Below, piece after piece: positions 1-8,436 of a DNA stretch of 64,000 nt. The notes below the pieces were generated by a model, which saw only the letters and a program-made list of their open reading frames with translations, made no database searches and had not been told where the DNA came from. The stretch comes from Bacillus smithii (GTDB lineage: Bacteria > Bacillota > Bacilli > Bacillales > DSM-4216). The DNA lies in the NCBI RefSeq assembly GCF_001050115.1, contig NZ_CP012024.1, forward strand, positions 786,001 to 850,000, read 5' to 3'. Made by a program: the position numbers and the translations under genes. The first letter of the stretch is position 1. Every line of letters begins with the position of its first letter.

Positions 1-1
1 T

Positions 2-577
2 TCATTGTTTTCGACTTCGTTGTCCACTCCGGAAGTGTTTGTGGATGATCGTATTTGGAAGCACATTAAACATTCATTGCCGGAAAACTATATACTCCCT
101 AACCCAGTGACAAAAGAAATTTTTGGAACAATGAGCGGAGATTTTTACAATTCATTGTTTTCGACTCCGTTGTCCACTCCAGATGTGTTTGTGGACGATC
201 GAGTTTGGAAGCACATTAAATATTCATTGCCGGAAAACTATGTGCTTCCCAACCCGGTGACAAAAGAAATGTTTGAACCGATGAGAGCAGATTCTTATAA
301 CTCATTGTTTTCGACTTTGTTTTCCACACCGAACATGTTTGTGGATGATCGTGTTTGGAAGCACATTAAACATTCATTGCCGGAAAACTATGTACTGCCT
401 AATCCAGTGATAAAAGAAATGTTTAAACCGATGAGCGGGGATTTTTATAATTCATTGTTTTCGACTCCGTTGTCGACTCCTGAAGTCTTTGTGGATCACG
501 AAGTTTGGGAATCAATAAAAGCTTCTCTACCCCCGGACTATGTGATCCCTAACCCTGTGATGAGGGACGTCCATTAA
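2..577 (+). CDS. Tandem-repeat protein, 5' end outside window
   Basis: The frame is open to the left edge of the window, so the true start lies outside and only the C-terminal part is seen. It consists of a 50-residue unit repeated three times plus a final, more diverged unit of about 40 residues. Each unit carries FSTPLSTP, then FVDDRVWKHIK, SLPENYVLPNP and a linker ending YNSL. The last unit replaces the second motif with VDHEVWESIK and ends in PNPVMRDVH. There is no transmembrane segment and no cysteine in the visible part. I do not recognise the family. The alternation of Ser/Thr-rich linkers with conserved Trp/Pro modules suggests a structural or surface protein, and the nearby sugar-nucleotide genes make a glycosylated spore or cell surface protein possible; that is inference. 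The protein is probably longer than what is shown. Confidence 0.75.
   Translation, partial: SLFSTSLSTPEVFVDDRIWKHIKHSLPENYILPNPVTKEIFGTMSGDFYNSLFSTPLSTPDVFVDDRVWKHIKYSLPENYVLPNPVTKEMFEPMRADSYNSLFSTLFSTPNMFVDDRVWKHIKHSLPENYVLPNPVIKEMFKPMSGDFYNSLFSTPLSTPEVFVDHEVWESIKASLPPDYVIPNPVMRDVH
8..577 (+). repeat. 150-bp coding tandem repeat, about 3.8 copies
   Basis: In-frame direct repeats start at about 8, 158, 308 and 458, the last one incomplete. Units 1 to 3 are nearly identical at the DNA level, including silent sites, which points to recent unit duplication or gene conversion. The array probably continues left of the window. The copy number could vary between strains. Confidence 0.85.
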
Positions 578-673
578 ATCCATTCGTACTAGTTCTTCAT
601 TGGGCTGCTTAAAAAACTTAGGTGAGAAGAGTTTCCAAAAGGATCTTTTCAAGTACGGATTTATATCACCAAA

Positions 674-713
674 AAAGCCCCGCCTCACTTTTATCGTGAG
701 AGCGGGACTTTTT
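674..713. terminator. Bidirectional intrinsic terminator
   Basis: A GC-rich hairpin (arms around AGCCCCGCCTCAC and GTGAGAGCGGGACT) is flanked by A-run on the left and T-run on the right. It sits between the convergent repeat-protein gene (ends 577) and the minus-strand gene at 783-1124, so it can serve both. Confidence 0.75.
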
Positions 714-782
714 GTATGAAGAATCATCAGTCCCTCGAATGGTAGGAAACTTTTATTGGAGCCAAAAATAAAAATAAGTCTG

Positions 783-1124
783 TTATTGCGCAAGGGTTGG
801 ATTGCTTCCGGAGATTTCGTAGTCTGTTTGGTTTTTCGTGATCGTAATCATACTGTTTGTATTTAGAAGATCGTCAAGTTCACTTTCTTTTTCAATGACG
901 AATTGAGTTTTGCTATAAAGGTCTCCTTTGAAAATGGTAAATAATAAAATTCCGTTTAGAAAAGAGTTTATATCATTTCCATAGGTAATGACCTCTGTTT
1001 CACCGGGATCAAGTATAAAGGAAACGGTCCCATATTGGTTTAATGGTTCATCTCCTTCACGAATAAAGAGAGTAATCTGCAAAGTAGCCGGGCTATCATT
1101 CACAAATGTCTTTGTACCTGCCAT
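783..1124 (-). CDS. Small beta-rich protein of unknown function
   Basis: This is a 113-residue protein with an ATG preceded by a clear AAGGAGGG site. It has no signal peptide, no transmembrane helix and no cysteines. The sequence is rich in alternating hydrophobic and polar stretches (TLQITLFIREGD, TVSFILDPGETEVITYG, NGILLFTIFKGDLYSKTQFV), typical of a beta sandwich, and ends in an Asn/Ser-rich tail. It resembles in style small proteins found near spore-surface genes in Bacillales, but I cannot name a characterised family. It stands alone, convergent to the repeat protein and divergent from the epimerase gene. A structural spore-surface role is only a guess from the neighbourhood. Confidence 0.6.
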   Translation of the reverse strand: MAGTKTFVNDSPATLQITLFIREGDEPLNQYGTVSFILDPGETEVITYGNDINSFLNGILLFTIFKGDLYSKTQFVIEKESELDDLLNTNSMITITKNQTDYEISGSNPTLAQ

Positions 1125-1697
1125 AAATTTATTACCCTCCTTTTTTCCATCATCTTATTCTCACAACAAGGATTTGCAAGGGTAGATATAATAGTTGGAT
1201 TGATCATTTCAATTCAAGTTGATAGAGGTAGTAGATAATGGCAGGCCAAGCCGTTTAACTAACACAAAAAAGAGAATACTATGGAGAAAAATTCTACTAC
1301 TGTTTGACTTTGAGAATCTATTGATTTTAAGAGATAGGATCGATACCTTAAGGTAAATCCAATCGGGAAACGGCTATAGAGTTTGCCGATCAGTCCTTAT
1401 AGAGGGTGTGATCCATTGCAGATAATAGAGATGAAATAAGACTTATGCTAGATTATAAATTTCTCCATTTAGACAATTCTGTAATGTCTTTAGCAGCAAA
1501 ACGGTTTTCTAAAAAGTCTTTCCTCCATCGCTATCCTTCTTTTTTTTCGATTCCATCCAATTTGTTTGATGGGACTCGTTTTACGCTTTGTATCCCTTTC
1601 TTATTCCAAACTATTTTTCTGTACATTAGGCATACTCCTTGTACCACTTTCTTTAAAGCTTCATACGATGATAAAAAAGTTATAAGGAGCATAAATC
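1125..1697. other. Intergenic region, no gene supported
   Basis: This 570-bp AT-rich stretch separates divergent genes. Short open frames here lack ribosome binding sites and overlap the start of the epimerase. It should hold the promoters of both flanking genes; no confident -35/-10 pair or operator was identified. Confidence 0.4.
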
Positions 1698-2603
1698 ATG
1701 AAGGCTGTTGTAACTGGTGGGGCCGGTTTTATCGGTTCTCATCTTGTTGAAGAACTGCTTCTTCAAGGTGCGAAGGTGCATGTATTGGACAACTTAGTAT
1801 CTGGACAATTGAAAAATGTACATCCGCTTGCCGTCATGCATATCGAAGATATACGCAGTCAAGGGGCCAAACAAATTATTAAGAGAGAAAAACCGGATGT
1901 CGTATTCCATTTGGCAGCTCAGGCAGATGTAGGACAGTCGATTCGTGAACCAAAATATGATGCTGACATGAATATCAATGGAACCATCAATATATTAGAA
2001 GCTTGTCGTGAAGCCTCTGTGAAAAAAATCATCTTTGCCTCTACCTCAGGGGTTTACGGTAATTTACAAAAAGATTTGATTTCAGAAAAGGACTTGACAA
2101 TGCCTATTTCTTACTATGGTTTATCGAAATTGACAGCCGAGTCATATATCCGCTTATTTCATCAGCTTTATGGACTATCCTACACCATTCTCCGTTTTGG
2201 CAACGTATATGGCCCTAGGCAATCGGCAAAAGGAGAAGGAGGAGTCATTGCGATCTTTTTAGACAGAATCAAAAAAGGAATGCCTTTAATGATACACGGT
2301 GACGGAGAACAAACGCGAGATTTTGTTTATGTAAAAGATGTCGTTCGTGCAAATATCGCTGCTGTGGAGAAAGGGGATCAGGAAACGATTCAAGTCAGCA
2401 CCGGAAGAAGCGTATCCGTCAATCACTTAGTGAAAATGCTGACGCAAATTTACGGATCCCCAATTGAGACGATCTATACACATGCAAGAACAGGCGATAT
2501 TAAACATAGCTGTCTCGATAATAAAAAAGCGCGTCAATTGTTGCAATGGAATCCTCAGGTTGATATTTTCAACGGATTAACAGAAACTTATACCTTTTCA
2601 TGA
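1698..2603 (+). CDS. NAD-dependent sugar-nucleotide epimerase (GalE-like)
   Basis: This 301-residue protein is an extended short-chain dehydrogenase. GGAGFIG at residues 7-13 is the NAD-binding loop, and Tyr140/Lys144 in YYGLSK form the catalytic YxxxK after the AST(S)GVYG motif near 114-121. The stretch RFGNVYGPRQ and the C-terminal DTRDFVYVKD-like segment (here QTRDFVYVKDV) are typical of UDP-glucose or UDP-GlcNAc 4-epimerases. It is slightly shorter than classical GalE (about 330). The ATG follows AAGGAGC. With the dehydratase at 3764 and the DUF1796 protein at 3020 it probably supplies a sugar nucleotide for surface glycan synthesis. Exact substrate cannot be read from sequence. Confidence 0.85.
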   Translation: MKAVVTGGAGFIGSHLVEELLLQGAKVHVLDNLVSGQLKNVHPLAVMHIEDIRSQGAKQIIKREKPDVVFHLAAQADVGQSIREPKYDADMNINGTINILEACREASVKKIIFASTSGVYGNLQKDLISEKDLTMPISYYGLSKLTAESYIRLFHQLYGLSYTILRFGNVYGPRQSAKGEGGVIAIFLDRIKKGMPLMIHGDGEQTRDFVYVKDVVRANIAAVEKGDQETIQVSTGRSVSVNHLVKMLTQIYGSPIETIYTHARTGDIKHSCLDNKKARQLLQWNPQVDIFNGLTETYTFS

Positions 2604-3019
2604 AAATCGTCAGTCAAACACTTTTGAAAGATAAAACATTTTTTGTTTTGCTATAAAAGTTTGCACATAATGTTCATACAAAATAGGATGATGGACGACC
2701 ATTAGAAATGATTTTTTATAAAATCTCGTATTCCTCCCTGTTGCGGATTAGTCGAATATGGAAAATTTGTTCTATTTCTCATTGAAACCTGGATTAAATA
2801 CACATTTTTCCATCGTTCGAGTTTCTGCCCTCTCATTTTTTCGTGATGCGGAATTAACTATGGATAGGATATTAGAAAAATATTCGTCTTTTCTGGATTC
2901 AAGTTGGATAAGCTTTCATTCGTTTTTGGGGAATTGAGGAAATAAAAAATGTGCTATGCAATGCATAACGGGACCTCACATTGGAAATACGTTTTTCATT
3001 TTTTTAAGGAGATGGGAAT
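2604..3019. other. Intergenic region with a small palindrome
   Basis: This AT-rich 416-bp stretch has no credible reading frame. A perfect 13-nt palindrome (TATGCAATGCATA) lies at 2955-2967, about 50 bp before the next start codon. It could be an operator, but nothing else supports this. Confidence 0.3.
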
Positions 3020-3649
3020 ATGAGTTTAGAAGATATTAAAGGAACTTATGATTCCGTATTTAGTTTAGGAGATCTTTGTTTGACATCCATTCAGCTTAAG
3101 AAAAATAATTTGAGACCTTTTTCGGGAGTGTTGGATTGGATGGCATCTCCTTCGTTATCAAATGTCAATCGTCTTTTGAAAAATCGATTTGTCGGTTTTA
3201 TGGACCTGCCTAATTTAAGAATAATAGGTTATGCTTCTGATCAGCTAATTTGTGTATCGGATGACGGCTATCAAATAGTTTCTAATCATGATTTTGAAGT
3301 TGGAAAAAATACACTTTCACATTTGGGCGGTTACCCTGAAGTTAGAGAAAAGTTTGATAGACGGATAAAGCGCTTTTTAGAGAAAATGGAGACCAGCAAA
3401 CGGATCCTTTTTGTTCGAACAGAAGGCACGTTTGAAGAGGTCTTAGAGCTTGAGTCCATTTTATCCAAAATGGTGAAACATGATTTTCGAATACTCATCG
3501 TCAATCATACCGATGTCAGCGGCCTGACCGAAAAAAATTGGCCTATTGAAAGAGTCAGCGTGGTTGAACTTCCGAATCGGGACATTTGGAATGCGAATGA
3601 TCATTTTTGGAAAATGATGTTCGACGGAGTTCAACTGAGCGGAAAATAA
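3020..3649 (+). CDS. DUF1796 putative papain-like cysteine peptidase
   Basis: This 209-residue protein matches the DUF1796 family, annotated as putative papain-like cysteine peptidases. The hallmark N-terminus is present: SLGDLC with the candidate nucleophile Cys20, then LRPFSGVLDWMASPSLSNVNRLL. Downstream HDFE and HLGGYPEVREKFDRRIKRF supply conserved histidines and the basic helix, and ILFVRTEG plus ILIVNHTD are core strands. No signal peptide is seen, so it should be cytosolic. The ATG follows AAGGAGATG. Members often lie in polysaccharide or spore-surface gene clusters, which fits the epimerase and dehydratase on both sides; the biochemical role of the family is not established, and peptidase activity is a fold-based prediction. 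Confidence 0.75.
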   Translation: MSLEDIKGTYDSVFSLGDLCLTSIQLKKNNLRPFSGVLDWMASPSLSNVNRLLKNRFVGFMDLPNLRIIGYASDQLICVSDDGYQIVSNHDFEVGKNTLSHLGGYPEVREKFDRRIKRFLEKMETSKRILFVRTEGTFEEVLELESILSKMVKHDFRILIVNHTDVSGLTEKNWPIERVSVVELPNRDIWNANDHFWKMMFDGVQLSGK

Positions 3650-3763
3650 GGGACTAAATACGGGACAATTCTACCGTAACAAGAATGGAAGATTCCTAAA
3701 CGGAACAGTCGCCTGAAACAACAGGTGTTTCATCTAGAATGAATCTATCAGGAGGTCAAGTAG

Positions 3764-4744
3764 ATGTTTCAAAATAAAGTGATTTTGGTGACCGGCGGGA
3801 CAGGCTCATGGGGGCATGAGCTCATAAACCAGTTATTATCGCTAAACCCTAAAAAAATCATTGTTCTTTCCAGAAACGAAGCCAGTCAAGTAGAGATGAG
3901 CAGAGCGATTGAAGACCCTCGATTGAGCTTTTGCATCGGTGACATTCGAGACAGGGAAGCGTTAGTCAAAGCTTTTGAAGGCGTCGATTATGTGTTTCAT
4001 TTAGCTGCTTTAAAACACGTCCCCGTCTGTGAAGAACAACCTCTCGAGGCATTGAAAACAAACGTGCTAGGTACTCAAAACGTAATTGAAGCTGCATTAG
4101 AAAATGGAGTAAAGAAGGTCATCAACGTATCGACCGATAAAGCGGCAGACCCCATTAACTTCTATGGGATGACAAAAGCCATCGGTGAAAAATTAGTGGT
4201 ATATGCGAATCAGATCAGTTCGGATACCCAATTTATTTGTATAAGAAGCGGAAATATTCTAGGAAGTAATGGAAGTGTGCTTCAATTATTTATGAATCAA
4301 ATCAAAAAGAAAGAGATCAAAATTACGGATAAAAGAATGACACGTTTCTTCTTAACCAGGGAAAATGCAATCAAGTTGTTAATAAAAGCTGCAACAATAG
4401 GAAAAGGCGGAGAGATTTTTGTCATGAAATCATCCGCATGGAGAATTCTGGATTTGGCTGAAGTGTTGATAGAAGAGTCCGGGGAGAGAGATGTCAAAGT
4501 TGTCGAATTTGGAGCTAGACCGGGAGAAAGATTCCATGAAGTTCTGATTTCTGAACATGAAAGCCAAAATACAGTCGTCTATGATGAAGACTTCTTAATT
4601 GTTCTTCCTACGATCAACATCCCTGGGTTAAAACAGTTTTATGCTGATTGTTTACCTGTAAAAGGAAATTATTCTTCCAAAGAATTTTTGATGACAAAAG
4701 AAGAAATCAAACAAATGTTGGTGGAAGGCGGATTTTTAAAATAA
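3764..4744 (+). CDS. Sugar-nucleotide 4,6-dehydratase, PseB/FlaA1/CapD type
   Basis: This 326-residue short-chain dehydrogenase carries TGGTGSWG (10-17) for NAD(P) binding, the family signature KHVPVCEEQP (84-93) and STDKAADPINFYGMTK (123-138), with Asp/Lys and Tyr134/Lys138 as expected active-site residues. These are the marks of UDP-N-acetylglucosamine 4,6-dehydratases that open pathways to pseudaminic acid, legionaminic acid or bacillosamine-like sugars. It is soluble, lacking the membrane domain of CapD/PglF. The start follows AGGAGGTC. No later enzymes of such a pathway are in the window, so the final sugar is unknown. Role in spore or cell surface glycosylation is inferred from neighbours. 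Confidence 0.8.
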   Translation: MFQNKVILVTGGTGSWGHELINQLLSLNPKKIIVLSRNEASQVEMSRAIEDPRLSFCIGDIRDREALVKAFEGVDYVFHLAALKHVPVCEEQPLEALKTNVLGTQNVIEAALENGVKKVINVSTDKAADPINFYGMTKAIGEKLVVYANQISSDTQFICIRSGNILGSNGSVLQLFMNQIKKKEIKITDKRMTRFFLTRENAIKLLIKAATIGKGGEIFVMKSSAWRILDLAEVLIEESGERDVKVVEFGARPGERFHEVLISEHESQNTVVYDEDFLIVLPTINIPGLKQFYADCLPVKGNYSSKEFLMTKEEIKQMLVEGGFLK

Positions 4745-5272
4745 AGGCATTGGTGCTATTCAAAAAGGGTAGCACCGTTTGCCTTTCTCATTTAGAACGA
4801 ATTAGGTATCTGTGTACCAAAACAATGCAAAGTAAGGAATAAGAACGATTAACAATAGTCAGCTTATTCTACGGAAAACCAATACGATTTGTTCCCTTGA
4901 ATCTGCGTTTATTCGCAGAATCTTTTTTATCAAGCAAGTTGGCTAATGGTCATTTTGTAAGAATGAGGGGCAAAGACCACTGTACTGACAACATCATAAG
5001 ATTAATGGAATTCAAATGTGTTGCTCTATATCAGATAAACCAGAAAAAGAGCTGATCATGAAAGGAGCAGCCCGTTCCGTCATATTCGATCTGCTTGTCC
5101 AACCTGGATTTTCTCCTTTTGGATGATCTTTTTGTCAACTCTTTGTGTTTCTTGCATAGGATAAAGTAATCAACCTGTAGGATCAAAGTGTATTGATTAT
5201 GACAGTCATCATATTGTATGAAAAATTATCAAAAAAGTGAAAACCATTTTAGGAGGGGAGGAAAAGAATCAA
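4745..5272. other. Intergenic region with two hairpins, no gene
   Basis: About 500 bp without a supported gene. An imperfect hairpin with arms GGTGCTATTC / GGGTAGCACC lies just after the dehydratase (about 4750-4773) and may end its transcript. A second hairpin (AATCTGCG / CGCAGAATC followed by TTTTTT, about 4899-4929) is terminator-like. The remainder probably holds the yhbH promoter; a TCATATTGTATGA stretch about 60 bp before its start faintly resembles a sigma-E -10 but has no convincing -35. Confidence 0.4.
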
Positions 5273-6433
5273 ATGGATAACCATCAGTTTGCGATTTCAA
5301 AAGAAGATTGGTCCCTCCATCGGAAAGGGTATGAAGATCAACAGCGACATAAAGAGAAAGTGCAAGAAGCTATTCGAAACAACTTGCCCGATTTAATTAC
5401 GGAAGAAAGCATCATTTTATCCAATGGCAGGGATGTAGTGAAGATACCGATACGCTCATTAGACGAGTATAAAATCCGTTATAATTACGATAAGAACAAG
5501 CACGTCGGCCAAGGAAACGGAGACAGTAAAGTCGGAGATGTCATTGCAAGGGATGGCAGCAGCGAACGAGGACCTGGAAAAGGCCAAGGTGCAGGGGATA
5601 AACCGGGAGAAGATTATTATGAAGCGGAAGTTTCTATGGCTGATTTAGAAGAGGCATTTTTTGCGCAGCTGGAACTTCCTAATTTAAAGCAAAAGGAACA
5701 AGAAGATCATACTGTTGAGAAAATTGAATTCAACGATATCCGCAAAACGGGATTGATGGGGAATATTGATAAGAAAAAAACGATGCTCACCGCTTTTAAA
5801 AGAAATGCATTAAAGGGTGAGCCAAGATTCCATCCGATTATTCCGGAAGACTTGAAATTTAGAACTTGGAACGAAGTGCAAAAGCCCCATTCCAAAGCAG
5901 TGGTGCTGGCCATGATGGACACGAGTGGATCTATGGGGATATGGGAAAAGTTCATGGCTAGGAGTTTTTTCTTTTGGATGACCCGATTTTTACGAACGAA
6001 ATATGAAACGGTAGAGATTGAGTTTATCGCCCATCATACGGAAGCAAGAGTAGTCACGGAAGAAGAGTTTTTTTCCAAGGGCGAAAGCGGGGGGACGATT
6101 TGTTCTTCTGCCTATCGAAAATCGCTGGAACTAATTGAGGAAAAATACCAACCTTCTCGGTATAATATTTATCCTTTCCATTTTTCTGATGGGGACAACT
6201 TGACTTCCGATAACGCAAGGTGCATCAAACTCGTCAAAGAAATCATGGCTGTGTCGAATATGTTTGGTTACGGAGAAGTCAATCAGTACAGTCGCCATTC
6301 CACTTTAATGTCCGCCTATAAAAACATCAAAGACGAAAAATTCCGTTATTTCATTTTAAAACAGAAAGAAGATGTCTTCCACGCCATGAAAAGCTTTTTT
6401 CATAACGATGATCAGTCCAAAGTGTTGGCTTAA
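5273..6433 (+). CDS. yhbH: Sporulation protein YhbH (VWA-domain)
   Basis: This 386-residue protein is close to B. subtilis YhbH in length and layout. The N-terminal [11 protein letters not shown] and the segment [20 protein letters not shown] are family hallmarks, followed by a glycine-rich linker (GQGNG...[13 protein letters not shown]). A von Willebrand factor A fold follows, with metal-site motif DTSGS near residue 216 and FHFSDGDN later. The start chosen is the ATG at 5273, 12 residues inside the longest frame, because AGGAGGGGAGG sits just before it. YhbH, the kinase PrkA and SpoVR are functionally linked in Bacillus (YeaH, YeaG, YcgB in enterobacteria); spoVR is in this window at 25031, though not adjacent. 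Part of its 3' end is duplicated at 7230-7432. Confidence 0.93.
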   Translation: MDNHQFAISKEDWSLHRKGYEDQQRHKEKVQEAIRNNLPDLITEESIILSNGRDVVKIPIRSLDEYKIRYNYDKNKHVGQGNGDSKVGDVIARDGSSERGPGKGQGAGDKPGEDYYEAEVSMADLEEAFFAQLELPNLKQKEQEDHTVEKIEFNDIRKTGLMGNIDKKKTMLTAFKRNALKGEPRFHPIIPEDLKFRTWNEVQKPHSKAVVLAMMDTSGSMGIWEKFMARSFFFWMTRFLRTKYETVEIEFIAHHTEARVVTEEEFFSKGESGGTICSSAYRKSLELIEEKYQPSRYNIYPFHFSDGDNLTSDNARCIKLVKEIMAVSNMFGYGEVNQYSRHSTLMSAYKNIKDEKFRYFILKQKEDVFHAMKSFFHNDDQSKVLA

Positions 6434-6512
6434 GTCTCATAAACAAAAAAGCTTTGAGTGCATCGGAGAGATCGGCATCGGAGCTTTCTTAATAACCTGT
6501 TAAAATAATGGA

Positions 6513-6548
6513 AACCCACAGAAATTTTAAAATTCTGTGGGTTTTTTA
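6513..6548 (+). terminator. yhbH intrinsic terminator and intron target
   Basis: Hairpin arms ACCCACAGAA and TTCTGTGGGT with an AT core are followed by TTTTTT. It lies about 80 bp after the yhbH stop. The group II intron begins two bases after the T-run, which is the target choice expected of group IIC introns. Confidence 0.85.
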
Positions 6549-6549
6549 G

Positions 6550-7190
6550 GTGCGCCCGGCATGTACATGAACTATAGGGTGTAAGTCCCGAACCCCGAAG
6601 ACAGAAGTAGAGGTTAGCCAAGAGCAAGGGTGTCCGTGGTGACGCGGAATCTGAAGGAAGCTGGAGGCAAAACACCGGTCCGAGGAACACGAACCTCATA
6701 TAAGGCTAGGTATGATTGAGTGAGTTTGCATAACAAAACAAAGCTCTTTCTGTCGAAGGTCATATCGAGTAAATGAGGCGGATAGATGGTGTGAAAGTGC
6801 ATGTACTTACCCGGGGAGGTCTGGCGGATATGTGAAGTACTCTTCATAACCTACTTAGTGATAAGTAGCTGAACCGTCAGAAGTCAGCAGAGGTCATAGT
6901 ATTAGTTGGTCTAGAACAACTAAGAAGGACCGAACAATTAAGAGAGAATAGCCCTTGGTATTCAGTGAGTCATGATGAACACAGAAAACGTAGTACCTCA
7001 CTTGAGGGAGGAAGCGGTGAATCCCGTGGGAGACCTCTTGGAGGGTGGAGTGACCACTGGCATAAAGAGAACAGCTATTCACGGAAGTTATAAAGACTTG
7101 CGTCAATTATCTTAATTGAACCGCCGTATACGGAACCGTACGTACGGTGGTGTGAGAGGACGGGAGTTAATCGCTCCCTCCTACTCGATT
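6550..7190 (+). mobile_element. Group IIC intron, ORF-less, copy 1
   Basis: The element starts GTGCGCCCGGCATG, a 5' end like that of GsI-IIC-type introns, and ends with a domain V/VI-like stretch (about 7120-7189, hairpin CGTACGTACGG and final CTACTCGAT). It spans 641 bp and lacks a reverse transcriptase gene. It sits immediately after the yhbH terminator, as class C introns do. Domain IV holds only a 47-codon open frame (6972-7115) that might be a remnant of, or replacement for, the intron protein. A second copy at 56555-57195 has the same length and is identical from about base 86 onward; the first 85 bases differ at about 20 positions with paired changes. Splicing or movement would need a maturase supplied from elsewhere. 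The 3' boundary may be off by one base. Confidence 0.85.
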
Positions 7191-7229
7191 GATTAGGCTT
7201 TCTTGAAACAGGAAGAAAATAGTCTAACT

Positions 7230-7432
7230 CCATTTTTCAGATGGGGACAACTTGACTTCCGATAACGCAAGGTGCATCAAACTCGTCAAAGAAATCTGGC
7301 TGTGTCTAAAATGTTTGGCTACGGAGAAGTCCATTAGTACAGCTGCCATTCCACCTTAATGTTCGCTTATAAAATCATCAAAGACGAAAAATTCCGTTAT
7401 TTCATTTTAAAGCAAAAAGAAGATGTATTCCA
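7230..7432 (+). pseudogene. Decayed duplicate of the yhbH 3' end
   Basis: About 200 bp match yhbH 6179-6380 at roughly 90 percent identity by eye, starting at CCATTTTTC and ending at GAAGATGT. A one-base deletion (AAATCTGGCTG instead of AAATCATGGCTG) and several substitutions, including a TAG in the equivalent of NQYSRH, break the frame. There is no start codon or ribosome binding site. The intact gene, its terminator and the intron lie between this fragment and the original, so it records a past duplication or recombination around the intron insertion site. Confidence 0.85.
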
Positions 7433-7935
7433 ATTTTTATTGAAAATAGCGTTTTTCATTCCCGGCAGACCGATTCTTTTTTAGCTTTTGATTTCGTTTC
7501 TTCTTAAATGAAAATTTAAAGTATCTGGCATCTCCTTTGTTGAGCCGAGTCCACTTGCGGCTATTTTCAAAAAGGATCCATTTGAAGCTTTCATTTATTT
7601 TTTTGATATTAAGAAGTATTGTCAAAGTAAATGTGTGCCGCCATTATTTTCACAGAAAAATTTCATATTTTTATCAAAATTTGTAAAAAATCTACACAAA
7701 ATATTTTTCCTTTACTATAATGGTTAGGTGGGAAGCTCACGATATTTGCACCACTTTGGAGGAAACGTCCATTTTACATCGTACAGTTTATTTTGAAGTT
7801 AATTGTTTGAATATTAATAAATATCTTAAATAATGTTTATGAGAAACAGAAATTGGTGATATAAAGAGGATTGTTTTTTTGGCGCAAACTGTTTCATTGT
7901 ACAATTTTCTAGAATTCGACAGAAAGGAGGAGATT

Positions 7936-8436
7936 ATGACTGGGATGATAAAGGAACCAACACAACAAATTTCGCCGAAGGCTGTGAAGATGTGGCGAAT
8001 AAGTGACGCCATCACGTATTTCATTGCACTTTGCATCCTATTAATCCTTCTGTATCTTCAGCAATATTATGGGTGGAAAAGTTGGATAGGTCTTATTCTC
8101 TATGTTCTTTTAATACTCCTCATTATTTCCTCCATCGTTGAAATCGTGATTGTACCTATTTATCGACAGCGAACTTGGCGCTACGAAGTCGACGAGAAAT
8201 ACATACAATTGAAGTATGGAGGAGTATTAAAGAAAACTCATTTAATCATACCTATGACGAAAGTGTTATACGTCAATACGAATCAAGGTCCGCTCTTGCG
8301 AAAATTTGATTTGTCGACGATAAAGATAGGGACGATGGCTTCTGTGCATGAAATACCGGCTGTTCCTGAAAAGAAAGCAGCGGAATTACGGGAAAAGATT
8401 GCTGTTTTAGCGGGAATTAGTGAATCAAATGAATAG
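7936..8436 (+). CDS. ydbS: bPH2-domain membrane protein, YdbS-like
   Basis: This 166-residue protein has two transmembrane helices (about residues 26-46 and 53-75) and then a bacterial PH-like domain (bPH2) with WRYEVDEKYIQLKYGG and the PMTKVLYVNTNQGPLLRKFDLS signature. The ATG at 7936 follows AAAGGAGGAG; a longer frame from a TTG at 7879 is less likely. It overlaps ydbT by 17 bp and the two should be co-transcribed. In B. subtilis ydbST belongs to the sigma-W envelope-stress regulon and contributes to resistance against peptide antimicrobials made by other bacilli. I did not find a clean sigma-W promoter here. The orthology rests on domain layout and gene pairing. Confidence 0.8.
   Translation: MTGMIKEPTQQISPKAVKMWRISDAITYFIALCILLILLYLQQYYGWKSWIGLILYVLLILLIISSIVEIVIVPIYRQRTWRYEVDEKYIQLKYGGVLKKTHLIIPMTKVLYVNTNQGPLLRKFDLSTIKIGTMASVHEIPAVPEKKAAELREKIAVLAGISESNE

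Noticed and set aside
8-577. Regular direct repeats at the left edge considered as a CRISPR array
   Set aside because: The period is 150 bp, the whole unit is conserved without unique spacers, and it is in-frame coding sequence.
6614-7106. Minus-strand frames of 70-77 codons repeated at 56619-57111
   Set aside because: They lie within the two group II introns and are conserved only because the RNA sequence is duplicated; no ribosome binding sites.
7761-7783. GGAAAC...CGTA pair upstream of ydbS considered as a sigma-W promoter
   Set aside because: The spacing is 13 bases instead of about 16, and the rest of the -10 is poor. B. subtilis ydbST is sigma-W dependent, but this match is not good enough to call.
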